Shown: positions 1-6,919, numbered from the stretch's first letter. The stretch is DNA of 16,364 nucleotides from Chloroflexota bacterium (GCA_022563285.1 JADFNQ010000006.1:1-16364); one strand, 5' to 3'. Notes: generated from the sequence alone by a model not told the origin. Program-made: numbers and translations.

Positions 1-1046
1 ACCTGCAGGAAGCTTGCGAGCTCTCCACCCGTCTCGTCGCCGAGTGGCTGGAGGCCCGTACCGCAGTCCTCGCCTGGCTGGACGAGGAGATGCGGATGAT
101 CCCGGTGTGCAGCTACGGCCCGTCTGCGCGGCCCCAGGACGGAGACACGATCGCTCTTGGTCGTACAGCATTAGGGCCTTCCATCGCTAATGGCCAGGCC
201 ATCGTCCTCAACGCTAAACAGCTTCCAGAGTGGGCGGGGCAACTAGACCGGCGCTCCTGGGTGGCCGCCGTGCCTCTCACCGCTCTGGACCGCGTAACCG
301 CGGTGCTTGTCCTCATCACTGACCACCGTTCAAGGGATCTGCGCGATCGCAAGCTCCTGGAGTCGATGGGAATCGTTATCGGCCTTACCCTGGAAAACCT
401 CCGGCTCACCCGTAGGGAGTACCAGTCCATCATGCAGGTGCTCTGCAGCGCCCTGGACATGCGGGACAGTGCTACCGAAGGCCATTCTCAGCGTGTCGCC
501 CGCATGGCCGCGCTGGTTGCCCGGCGGATTGAATTGCCCAGGTCTGAGATCAAGCGGATAGAGCAGGCCGCTGCCCTGCACGATATCGGAAAGATCGGCG
601 TGTCTGATGCAGTGCTATCCAAGCCTGGACCACTAACCGATGACGAGTGGGTGGAGATGCGGCGCCACCCCCGTCTGGGCTACGAGATCGTGGCCGACAT
701 TGAGGCGCTGCAGCACGCTGCCGAGATCATCCACTGTCACCATGAGCACTATGACGGCCGAGGCTACCCGCGCGGCCTCAAAGGCGAGGAGATCCCCATA
801 GGGGCGCGCATCTTCGCCGTCGTCGACTCTTACGACGCTATGACCTCCCACCGTCCGTACCGCCGCGCCCGCACTCATGAAGACGCGATGGAAGAGATCA
901 TGCGCAACTCCGGCACGCAATTTGACCCCACCGCGGTGCAGGCGTTCCTGGAGGTTGCAAGTGCCGGTCTCATCATCCCCCACGACTCTCCGGACGCTGG
1001 CAGCCACCTGGCTGTAGAGGCCCGCCCTCTGGCCGACAGCGGCTAG
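1..1046 (+). CDS. HD-GYP domain protein with N-terminal GAF-like region (5' partial)
   Basis: Likely a cyclic di-GMP phosphodiesterase or HD-GYP signalling hydrolase. The reading frame is open back to base 3 with no stop, so the ATG at 90 is probably internal and the true N-terminus lies outside the window. Numbering from that ATG, residues 1-105 look like the end of a GAF sensor domain (hydrophobic strands VAAVPLTAL and TAVLVLI). The HD-GYP domain follows from about residue 112. It has GHSQRV near 131, the metal-binding HD in HDIGKIGV at 164-165, HHEHYDGRGYP at 217-227 and VVDSYDAMTSHRPYR near 244. The HHExxDGxGYP signature is intact, so the enzyme is probably active, although some HD-GYP proteins act on other nucleotides or only bind partners. 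No receiver or membrane segment is visible in the retained part. It converges with the downstream minus-strand gene and their stop codons share a CTAG. Confidence 0.9.
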   Translation, partial: LQEACELSTRLVAEWLEARTAVLAWLDEEMRMIPVCSYGPSARPQDGDTIALGRTALGPSIANGQAIVLNAKQLPEWAGQLDRRSWVAAVPLTALDRVTAVLVLITDHRSRDLRDRKLLESMGIVIGLTLENLRLTRREYQSIMQVLCSALDMRDSATEGHSQRVARMAALVARRIELPRSEIKRIEQAAALHDIGKIGVSDAVLSKPGPLTDDEWVEMRRHPRLGYEIVADIEALQHAAEIIHCHHEHYDGRGYPRGLKGEEIPIGARIFAVVDSYDAMTSHRPYRRARTHEDAMEEIMRNSGTQFDPTAVQAFLEVASAGLIIPHDSPDAGSHLAVEARPLADSG

Positions 1047-2203
1047 TCCAGCCCGTACTTGTGCGCTAACGTCTCCACGTGAGCGATGTCTGAATACACC
1101 CGCTCCCGCATCGCCGCCCGCTGATCTTCCGGCACGGGCGCTGACGGGGTATTCACCATCACGCCGAACAGGACGCCGATGACCTGCCAGATGGCGATGG
1201 TCACCAACTCCGATCCGTACAGCCATTGATCCCGGTCAATGGAACGGCCGAGGTGCCGCTCCAGCTCATCCAGGTAGTGGTCCACCAGCTCCTCGGCGTT
1301 GGGAGGCTGCTGGTAGGCCAGGAACCGTCCCACATCGACCGAGGACAGCCCCTCGCCCACGATCTCCCAGTCGATTACCACCGTCTTGACGCCATCCGCC
1401 GTCTGCCTAAGCCCCAGGTTGCGGTTGTCAAAATCGTAATGGCAGAGGGTGCGGGGCAGACGGTGCACCTTCTCCAGCAGCCCCTCCGGCTGGCGGTACA
1501 GCCGTTCCACCACCCGCCGCGTCTCCGCGGGCAAGGAGTCCATCAGGTTCACGACCCCCTCCCGCAGCCAGGGCCACTTGCCAATCAAGTATTCGGACGG
1601 CTGGGCTGGGGCCTTCATGCCATCCAGTATGTCCACTACACAGCGGTAGAAGTATTTCACCGGCTGCTCCAGCCGCATCAACCAGGGCTGACGCAGGATA
1701 TCATCGCGTTCCCAGAAGGCGGCATGAAATGCGGCCAGGTGCGATAGGATGGTTCGCAGCGTCTCATCGGGGATGACCGCATGCATCCCCAACCTCTCCA
1801 TCTCCGGTCTCACGTCCTCTACGAAGGCCCAATACTGCTCGTGCTCCGGGTGAAACTCAATGTGCAGGTAAGGCACGTGGAACGTCTCCGGTACAAGGCT
1901 GTACAGGCCGGTCTGGAACGCCTTCAGCTCGCGGTGCTCCGTGTCTCCGGTGAGCATCATCACGGCGTCCATGGGAGGCAAGACGCGCAGGATCAACGTG
2001 GAGCGTCCCGAGCCATCGCGCCCCGTGTAGTCGAAGGCGATCTCGAAGAACCGCTTGTCGCCGAAGCGCGGGTACACGAAGGGGTCAGGGGTGACGGCGA
2101 ACTGATCGACCTGCACGGTGGGGTCGCCCAGGAGCTTCACCGCCACCGTGGACAGGTACTCGGAGGTCAGCTCGTTCACCGTACGTGGCACCTTCGGAGT
2201 CAT
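1043..2203 (-). CDS. APH/ecdysteroid-kinase-like phosphotransferase family protein
   Basis: A 386-aa protein with the aminoglycoside phosphotransferase (APH, choline-kinase-like) fold. The hinge-like segment WAFVEDV is near residue 126. The catalytic loop HYDFDNRNL is at 255-263, with catalytic Asp257 and metal-binding Asn262. VVIDWE at about 276-280 supplies the second metal aspartate (Asp278). The family phosphorylates small-molecule hydroxyls. The substrate here is unknown, and I would not call it an antibiotic-resistance gene: it lacks resistance-gene context and resembles the broad environmental group often found beside acyl-CoA and hydrolase genes. It is the last gene of a three-gene minus-strand operon, starting 3 bp after the hydrolase stop codon. 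Its own stop overlaps the stop of the convergent HD-GYP gene. Confidence 0.8.
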   Translation of the reverse strand: MTPKVPRTVNELTSEYLSTVAVKLLGDPTVQVDQFAVTPDPFVYPRFGDKRFFEIAFDYTGRDGSGRSTLILRVLPPMDAVMMLTGDTEHRELKAFQTGLYSLVPETFHVPYLHIEFHPEHEQYWAFVEDVRPEMERLGMHAVIPDETLRTILSHLAAFHAAFWERDDILRQPWLMRLEQPVKYFYRCVVDILDGMKAPAQPSEYLIGKWPWLREGVVNLMDSLPAETRRVVERLYRQPEGLLEKVHRLPRTLCHYDFDNRNLGLRQTADGVKTVVIDWEIVGEGLSSVDVGRFLAYQQPPNAEELVDHYLDELERHLGRSIDRDQWLYGSELVTIAIWQVIGVLFGVMVNTPSAPVPEDQRAAMRERVYSDIAHVETLAHKYGLD

Positions 2204-2206
2204 GTG

Positions 2207-3061
2207 CTACCCCTTCAGGAACTCCTCAACGACTTCCAAGAAGCGGTCCAACTGATCATGGTGGACCCAGTGGCCAGCGTCCTGGATGATGACGGACTGG
2301 TAGTTCGGTATCGCCGCTGCCCGGCCGGACTTTTTCGGGTCCGGTGCCCAGCTCTCCGTCCCCTTGATCAGGAGCACCGGCGCTCGAATCCGCGACCATA
2401 TGTCCTGAGCGTCTTCCAGGTTGAACTCGTAAGGGGAGCGGATGCGTACGTAGTTGTCGAACTTCCATGACAGGGTGCCGTCATCGTTACGGCGCGTACC
2501 CTTCAACGTGAGGTGGTGCGCCATCTCGAGGCTCAGGTAAGGGTTCGCCTCCATCATCCTTCGCGTTGCGTCCTCCACCGACGTGTAGCGCCTGGGTTGG
2601 CGACGTTCCATCTCATGCATATGGTCTATCCAGTGACGCATGCGCACATGCGCTGGCCGGTGCTCCATCTCCGGTGGCCCCAGCCCCTCAATCGCTATCA
2701 CCTTCGCCACCCCGTCCGGGAACGTCCCCGCGTACTGGAGCGCGATCGCGCCTCCCAGGGAGTGGCCGATGATCGTCAGGGGGCCATCGCTGAGGTTCGC
2801 GGCCAAGGTGCCGATGTCCAGGACGAACTCCGGCAGGCTGTACATGCCGCCTAGCGCCCAGGCGCTATCGCCATGGCCGCGCAGGTCGGGGGCGTAGATC
2901 GCATACCGGTCGTGCAGGGAGAGCGCTACGCGGTCCCAGTTGCGGCAGTGGTCACGCCCGCCGTGGATGAGCATCAGCGGTGGTTTGCCCTCGTCTCCCC
3001 AGACGGCGTAGTGCAGCTTCAGTCGCTGGGAGTAATAGTACCTGGACTCCGGCTCGCTCAT
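2207..3061 (-). CDS. Alpha/beta hydrolase fold protein
   Basis: A 284-aa soluble serine hydrolase of the alpha/beta fold. The ATG at 3061 is chosen because it overlaps the stop of the upstream acetyltransferase as ATGA (3058-3061), the usual sign of translational coupling. The frame is open 25 codons further upstream, but that stretch lies inside the acetyltransferase gene. The oxyanion-hole region is LIHGGRDH near 31-38 and the nucleophile elbow GHSLGG has Ser101. The conserved PDLRGHGDS is at 58-66. The terminal catalytic His264 is in DAGHW, and Glu236 in GTES sits where the triad acid is expected. An inserted lid of about 100 residues (roughly 130-215) separates the two halves. It most resembles the broad esterase, haloalkane dehalogenase or C-C hydrolase group, and the substrate cannot be read from sequence. 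It is the middle gene of the GNAT-hydrolase-kinase operon. Confidence 0.85.
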   Translation of the reverse strand: MSEPESRYYYSQRLKLHYAVWGDEGKPPLMLIHGGRDHCRNWDRVALSLHDRYAIYAPDLRGHGDSAWALGGMYSLPEFVLDIGTLAANLSDGPLTIIGHSLGGAIALQYAGTFPDGVAKVIAIEGLGPPEMEHRPAHVRMRHWIDHMHEMERRQPRRYTSVEDATRRMMEANPYLSLEMAHHLTLKGTRRNDDGTLSWKFDNYVRIRSPYEFNLEDAQDIWSRIRAPVLLIKGTESWAPDPKKSGRAAAIPNYQSVIIQDAGHWVHHDQLDRFLEVVEEFLKG

Positions 3062-3546
3062 CTTCCCTGTTCTCGTAGCTGATACTGTGACCCGTACACC
3101 CCCACCTCGCTGCCTGGGATGACAAACGCCCCGCACAGCTTCTCATAATACTCTTTCGGGCCCACCCCGCCGATAACGGCGTAGGCGTAACCCATCTCCT
3201 CCATCGACTCCAGGCAGCGAAACAGCAGCGCCGCCCCGATGCCACGGCCGCGCTCGTCAGGCCGCACCCTTGTGGGCCCGAAGTAGCCCCGTCGGGTGCA
3301 CTCGTAGGCCGCAAACCCCACGATGCGACTTTCCCGCTCAGCCACGTACGCCGTTATGGGCGACTGCCGGTATGCCAGGTCCGCCTCCACCATACACAGC
3401 TCCCCGAACGTCTCCTCTACGAACTGCCGATACCGCTTCCGGTCCCAAGGGTCTGCCCTGCGGATGGTAACCCCCGCATCCCGCGTACGCTGGTAGATCG
3501 GGGACGCGTCGAGAAGGTCGTACAGCCGCACGAGCATATCAGGCAT
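3058..3546 (-). CDS. GNAT family N-acetyltransferase
   Basis: A 162-aa acetyltransferase of the GNAT fold. The acetyl-CoA pyrophosphate-binding motif is visible as RPDERGRGIGAALL, with R99-G-R-G-I-G104 matching R/Q-x-x-G-x-G. Strand beta4 (AYVAERESRIVGFAAYE) precedes it at about residue 66. Residues 125-145 (GGVGPKEYYEKLCGA) fit the usual Gly/Tyr-rich C-terminal part. The substrate is unknown. The first gene of the operon, it has no Shine-Dalgarno-like sequence ahead of the ATG at 3546. A TGCTATTAT box on the minus strand lies so close that the transcript would begin only a few bases before this ATG, so a leaderless message is likely. Met4 at 3537 is an alternative start. The stop overlaps the hydrolase start by 4 bp. 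Confidence 0.85.
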   Translation of the reverse strand: MPDMLVRLYDLLDASPIYQRTRDAGVTIRRADPWDRKRYRQFVEETFGELCMVEADLAYRQSPITAYVAERESRIVGFAAYECTRRGYFGPTRVRPDERGRGIGAALLFRCLESMEEMGYAYAVIGGVGPKEYYEKLCGAFVIPGSEVGVYGSQYQLREQGR

Positions 3547-3551
3547 GGCGC

Positions 3552-3564
3552 GGCTATAATAGCA
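3552..3564. promoter_or_regulatory. Bidirectional promoter with overlapping -10 boxes
   Basis: On the plus strand GGCTATAAT (3552-3560) gives a perfect TATAAT at 3555-3560. On the minus strand the same bases read TGCTATTAT (3564-3556), an extended -10 with TGn followed by TATTAT. The two hexamers share five bases. The minus-strand start would fall about 3 nt before the acetyltransferase ATG. The plus-strand start would fall about 24 nt before the DUF167 remnant at 3591. No good -35 is visible for either direction. Confidence 0.55.
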
Positions 3565-3590
3565 AAAACCTTCGGATGGAGCATTGACGG

Positions 3591-3843
3591 ATGGCGCGTC
3601 TCAAGCTGCATGTTACGCAGCGCGCTCGCGAGGACCGTATCATCGGCTGGCGGGAAGGCTCGCTGCGGCTAAAGGTGCGGGCGCGGCCGGAGAAGGGCCG
3701 CGCCAACGAGCTTCGGAGGCTGCTCGCTCCAGCAAAGCCTCCGTGACCGTCGCTGGGTGTACCACCACGTCCGGGACCGGGCACTCGATAACGTCATCGC
3801 CGACACTGCCCAGCCGCCGTCCCTTCAGGAGGCTGTGCTATAA
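3591..3843 (+). pseudogene. DUF167 / YggU-family protein, frameshifted remnant
   Basis: The ATG at 3591 opens a frame of 51 codons (stop TGA at 3744-3746) that reads MARLKLHVTQRAREDRIIGW followed by EGSLRLKVRARPEKGRANEL. This is the typical first half of a DUF167 (YggU) protein, a small conserved family of unknown function. The expected second half is found in other frames. SKASVTVAGCTTTS (about 3732-3773) is one frame back, matching the family's S-x-V-x-V-x-x-G-x-TS segment. RDRALDNVIADTAQ (about 3774-3814) is one further frame back and runs to TAA at 3841-3843. About six codons between LLA and SKASV also seem to be missing. Two same-direction frame changes plus a small deletion indicate a decayed gene, though assembly errors cannot be excluded. 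A weak GGAG lies upstream, behind the bidirectional promoter. Confidence 0.65.
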
Positions 3844-3844
3844 T
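3836..3844 (+). promoter_or_regulatory. Extended -10 promoter for the site-2 protease transcript
   Basis: TGCTATAAT is a perfect TATAAT (3839-3844) preceded by TGC, the extended -10 element. It overlaps the TAA that ends the DUF167 remnant. Transcription would begin near 3851. That is after the ATG at 3849, so that ATG is not a usable start. It leaves a leader of roughly 50-185 nt before the candidate starts at 3900 and 4035. Confidence 0.55.
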
Positions 3845-3871
3845 TCGGATGGAGATAGGTTGTAGGAAGCA

Positions 3872-3999
3872 GCCGGTGCCCGCGGTTGAAGGAGCCTCGA
3901 TGACCTCTGTGAGAGGAGGCGGGCAGCCCCAGGCAGCGGTGGTTACTGCTGAACGGGCACCGGCGCTCGTAAGAGAGCGCGGCGCCTTGCCCGCGCTCT
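3872..3999 (+). promoter_or_regulatory. Candidate structured 5' leader RNA upstream of the site-2 protease
   Basis: The leader contains an 11-bp perfect inverted repeat, GCCGGTGCCCG (3872-3882) with CGGGCACCGGC (3954-3964), enclosing two smaller hairpins. The first is GCCT/CCTCT with AGAGG/AGGC (3894-3920), with a 6-nt bulge that contains the ATG at 3900. The second is CAGCGG/CTGCTG (3934-3951) with a 6-nt loop. A further hairpin, AGAGCGCGG (3974-3982) with CCGCGCTCT (3991-3999), follows. The 5' arm can instead pair TGCCCGC (3877-3883) with GCGGGCA (3919-3925), which excludes the long helix. The result is a switch-like multi-branched shape. I do not recognise it as a known riboswitch. High GC makes chance pairing common, so this is a candidate only. 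Confidence 0.35.
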
Positions 4000-4106
4000 T
4001 CGTTATTGTAGTTGGGGCAGCCGAAGGAGGACCGATGATCAGGAGGGTGCTCATCCCCCTCGCTGAGGCGGAAGCCAGTGGCGAGGCATCAAGGGAGGAG
4101 CGATAG
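3900..4106 (+). CDS. Small hypothetical ORF coupled to the site-2 protease
   Basis: A 68-codon frame with AAGGAG 5 nt before the ATG at 3900. A second in-frame ATG at 4035 has its own AGGAGG and would give only 23 residues. The stop TAG overlaps the GTG start of the protease by one base (TAGTG), so translation of this frame probably feeds the protease. The 23-residue version begins MIRRVLIPLAEAEAS, which resembles the start of UspA universal stress proteins (family pattern M-x-x-x-I-L-V-P-L-D-G-S-E). It could therefore be a truncated Usp remnant or a leader peptide. The longer version would translate through the predicted leader structure. Codon use is less G/C-biased at third positions than in neighbouring genes. 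I do not recognise a function. Confidence 0.35.
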   Translation: MTSVRGGGQPQAAVVTAERAPALVRERGALPALFVIVVGAAEGGPMIRRVLIPLAEAEASGEASREER

Positions 4107-5254
4107 TGGGGGGTTCCTACCGGCTGCTCCGCATCTTCGGCATCGACATCCTGGTGCACTGGAGCTGGCTGGCCATCTTCGTCCTGCTCACGTGGTGGCT
4201 CTCGCAGGGCTTCTTCGATGACCAGTTTGAGGACTGGACCGGCAGGGAACGTTGGGCAGCCGCTCTGATCGCCTCCCTGGCCTTCTTCACCTCGATTCTC
4301 TTGCATGAGCTGGCCCATTCTCTGGTGGCCAAGCGGGAAGGGCTGCCGGTGAAGAGCATCACCCTATTCATCTTCGGCGGCGTTTCCGCGCTCGGTGCGG
4401 AGCCGGAGAACCCCGGCCAGGAGTTCCGCGTGGCTATCGTGGGCCCGCTGGTCAGCTTCCTGCTGGCAGGGGCCTTCGGCGTTGCTGCGCTTGTCGCTCA
4501 CCTCAGCGGCGTTGGAGATCGGCCACCCGCCGCGGTTGTGTTCTACCTGGCGATAATCAACGCCGCCCTGGGCGTGTTCAACATGTTGCCGGGATACCCG
4601 CTGGACGGCGGCAGGGTGTTGCGGGCCGGGCTGTGGGCGCGGGGACGGAACCTCCTGACCGCCACCCGGAGGGCTTCACTGGTGGGGAGCTTCCTCGCCT
4701 TTGGCCTCATCGCCTTGGGTGTCGTATTCATCCTCGCCGAGAGCTACATCCAGGGCACCTGGTTTATCGTCATCGGCTGGTTCCTGCGGACCGTCTCGGA
4801 GTCGTCATACCAGCAACTCCTTCATCGGAGCACCCTGGAGGGGACCAAGGTGGGCCAGCTCATTAATCGAAGCTTCAACGCGGCGCCGCCTGACATGTAC
4901 CTCAGCATCCTCGTGGAGGAGTACATGCTGGCCGGCAGCCAGCGCTCCGTGCCGATAGTCGCCGGCGACGAGTTGCTGGGCCTGGTGACTATGCAGGACC
5001 TCAAGAGGGTACCCAAGGAAGCGTGGGCGACCACCAGCGTGTTCAGGGCGATGACGCCGCGTGAGAAGCTACACCAGGTGGAGATCCAAGACGACATCTC
5101 CAAGGCGCTGGAGACGATGGCCAAAGAGAACATAAACCAGCTCCCCGTGATCGAGTTTGGACGCTTTGTCGGGTTCGTCACTAGAGCGGATGTGCTGCGG
5201 CTAATGCAGGTACGCAGCGAGCTGGGGGGTGTGGGTAGCGCATCCAATTCCTGA
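4106..5254 (+). CDS. Site-2 protease family (M50) metalloprotease with tandem CBS domains
   Basis: A 382-aa intramembrane zinc metalloprotease of the SpoIVFB/Rip3-like group, which cleaves membrane-embedded regulators such as anti-sigma factors. GTG start behind AGGGAGGAG. The zinc site HELAH is at 67-71, inside a transmembrane segment of about residues 52-75. The third ligand motif, NMLPGYPLDGGR, has Asp167. Further hydrophobic segments lie at about 18-32, 107-132, 143-162, 191-207 and 214-228. Two CBS repeats occupy about 245-370 (SVPIVAGDELLGLVTMQDL and QLPVIEFGRFVGFVTRADVL) and would bind an adenosine nucleotide to sense energy state. The substrate is unknown, and no sigma or anti-sigma pair is in view. 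The gene is expressed from a promoter at 3836 through a structured leader and a coupled small ORF. Confidence 0.92.
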   Translation: MGGSYRLLRIFGIDILVHWSWLAIFVLLTWWLSQGFFDDQFEDWTGRERWAAALIASLAFFTSILLHELAHSLVAKREGLPVKSITLFIFGGVSALGAEPENPGQEFRVAIVGPLVSFLLAGAFGVAALVAHLSGVGDRPPAAVVFYLAIINAALGVFNMLPGYPLDGGRVLRAGLWARGRNLLTATRRASLVGSFLAFGLIALGVVFILAESYIQGTWFIVIGWFLRTVSESSYQQLLHRSTLEGTKVGQLINRSFNAAPPDMYLSILVEEYMLAGSQRSVPIVAGDELLGLVTMQDLKRVPKEAWATTSVFRAMTPREKLHQVEIQDDISKALETMAKENINQLPVIEFGRFVGFVTRADVLRLMQVRSELGGVGSASNS

Positions 5255-5417
5255 AAGCGGCAAGCTCTCTGGGCTGGGCAAAGGCAGCGCGAAGATCATA
5301 CGATGCGTCCTCCCCGCAGTGGCCCCCGGTGCCGGATCGGCGAACTCAGGGCCGTTGAGGGTGAGGCCTGCGCAGACGAAGTGCGTCACGCATGCGAGGA
5401 GCAGAACAAGGCAGCAC

Positions 5418-5454
5418 TTGCAACCTGCAATCCGGAATTGGCAGGTGCTAGAAT
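5418..5454 (+). promoter_or_regulatory. Promoter with adjacent palindrome upstream of the LarA-like gene
   Basis: TGCTAGAAT (5446-5454) is an extended -10 (TGC plus TAGAAT) placed 45 bp before the ATG at 5500. A perfect short dyad, TTGCA-ACC-TGCAA (5418-5430), sits where a -35 region or operator would be. A wider imperfect dyad, GCACTTGC with GCAGGTGC, spans 5414-5447. GAGGTGAC gives a modest ribosome site before the ATG. The rest of 5255-5500 shows only a 66-codon frame (5303-5503) that I regard as chance. Confidence 0.45.
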
Positions 5455-5499
5455 AGGCGCCGTGATCGATGGGCAGCCATCGCCCCGCGAGGTGACGAC

Positions 5500-6882
5500 A
5501 TGACTGAAGCGACACTCCTGTTCGGAGAGGGGACCGTCAACATCACACTTCCCGATCGGACTAAGCTGCTCGGTGGGGGCGATGGCTCCTCTCGAGCCTC
5601 CCGCCTGGAGCCGGTCACTGACCAGGAGGCCGCCGTCCGCGAGGCGTTGGCCCGGCCGCTGGGCCTGCCCCGCATCCATGACCTTGTGCATCCGGGGGCC
5701 AGCGTCCTCATAGCCTTCGACGATCCCACCGTGCCCTCCTTCGGGCCGGTCCGGCGCCTCGCCATCGAGGCGATACTGCAGGAGCTGGCCGACGCCGGAG
5801 TCCCCGAGGAGAACGTGAACCTGGTGTGCGCCAACGCCCTCCACCGCAAGTGGACGGAGACGGAACTAGCCTCCATCCTCGGCCAGGATCTCGTACAACG
5901 TTTCGGCAACCGTCTCGCCTGCCACGACGCTGAGGACGCTGATAACCTAACGTACCTCGGCACCACGCCCAGCGGCTATGACGTGGAGGTTCACCGCCTG
6001 GCCGCCGAGGCTGATCTCACCGTTTATGTCAACGCCGCTTGCCACCTGGGGTTCAGCGGCGGCTGGAAGTCAGTCTGCGTAGGCCTCTCCACCTGGCGCT
6101 CCATACGCTGGACGCACACCCCGGACGGCATGTCCATGTCCGTGCGGGAGAACCGGATGCACAGGATGCTGGACGAGATGGGCCGTCTGGTGGAGTCGCG
6201 CCTCGGGCGTCCGGTGTTCAAGGTGGAGACCGTGCTGGCCAACCCTGCGACCATAGGCCGCGTCTGGGCTGGCTCGGTAACGGAGACACGGGCCGCCGTC
6301 CTGGAGCTGCAGACCTCAATGCACAAACCGAGGCGGAGCGAGTCAGAGCCGGCGGACGTCGTCGTGTACGGGCTGCCCAACTGGAGCCCCTACGCTACCT
6401 TCGCCCGCATGAACCCGCTCCTGACGCTGGTCTCCTCCGGCCTGGGCTATCTGGGGGGCTACATCGAGGCGCTGGGGAAGCCGGGCTGCTCGGTCATAAT
6501 GGCCACTCCCTGTCCCGACGATTGGGACCTGGAGCACCATCCCGCCCACGCGGAGGTCTGGGAGCGCGTGCTGCCCCAAACGCTGGACCCCTACGAGATC
6601 AGCGAGCGCTTCGGCGACGAATACGCCAGCCATGCCGGCTTCATCGAGAGCTATCGCTTCGGCGTCGCCTACCACCCCATACACGCGATCCTGGCCACCC
6701 ACCCCCTCAAGCGCCTGAAGCACGCCGCTCGGGTGTTTGTGGCCGGTGCGCAGGATCCCGATGTGCCGCGGCACGTCGGCTTCATTCCTACCTCCTCCGT
6801 TGAGGAGGCGATTCAGCAGGCGGAGCGCATCCACGGACGCGATTGCTCTATCGTCTGCATCCAGCAGTTCGCCGGCTGGTGA
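5500..6882 (+). CDS. LarA-like (DUF2088) nickel-pincer lactate racemase family protein
   Basis: A 460-aa member of the LarA/DUF2088 family. Its founding member racemises lactate with a nickel-pincer nucleotide, while relatives racemise or epimerise other 2-hydroxy acids. The N-terminal domain carries FDDPTVPS (73-80), matching the DDxTRP-type segment, and CANALHRKWTETEL (110-123), matching the NALG-HR segment with His115. The pincer-attachment region is CHLGFSGGWKSVCVG, with His182 and Lys190. The histidine-to-lysine spacing is 8 rather than the 10 of typical LarA (P-H-x-x-G/A-G-F-S-G-G-x-K), and Trp precedes the lysine. SIRWTHTPDGMSM (about 201-213) follows. These features point to a divergent subgroup with an unknown substrate. 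No larB, larC or larE for cofactor synthesis is in the window. GAGGTGAC ribosome site; own promoter. Confidence 0.8.
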   Translation: MTEATLLFGEGTVNITLPDRTKLLGGGDGSSRASRLEPVTDQEAAVREALARPLGLPRIHDLVHPGASVLIAFDDPTVPSFGPVRRLAIEAILQELADAGVPEENVNLVCANALHRKWTETELASILGQDLVQRFGNRLACHDAEDADNLTYLGTTPSGYDVEVHRLAAEADLTVYVNAACHLGFSGGWKSVCVGLSTWRSIRWTHTPDGMSMSVRENRMHRMLDEMGRLVESRLGRPVFKVETVLANPATIGRVWAGSVTETRAAVLELQTSMHKPRRSESEPADVVVYGLPNWSPYATFARMNPLLTLVSSGLGYLGGYIEALGKPGCSVIMATPCPDDWDLEHHPAHAEVWERVLPQTLDPYEISERFGDEYASHAGFIESYRFGVAYHPIHAILATHPLKRLKHAARVFVAGAQDPDVPRHVGFIPTSSVEEAIQQAERIHGRDCSIVCIQQFAGW

Positions 6883-6919
6883 CGCGCTGGACGGGGAAAC
6901 CAGGGCCGGGATGCGCGCG

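Noticed and set aside
1043..2203. Reading the phosphotransferase as an aminoglycoside-resistance gene
   Set aside because: Only the general APH fold motifs are visible. The family is mostly non-resistance kinases, and the operon context (hydrolase, acetyltransferase) gives no support for a resistance role.
1781..2470. Plus-strand open frame of 229 codons
   Set aside because: Spans the junction of two minus-strand genes with good motifs. No ribosome site and no family similarity.
3861..3877. AGGAAGCAGCC, similar to the conserved GGAAGCAGCC of bacterial SRP RNA
   Set aside because: The matching partner strand and the surrounding helix of SRP RNA (AGGTCCGGAAGG...AAGGCAGA) are absent, so the match is probably chance.
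5303..5503. 66-codon frame ending in ATGA overlap with the LarA-like gene
   Set aside because: It has no good ribosome site, resembles no family, and the proposed promoter of the LarA-like gene lies inside it.
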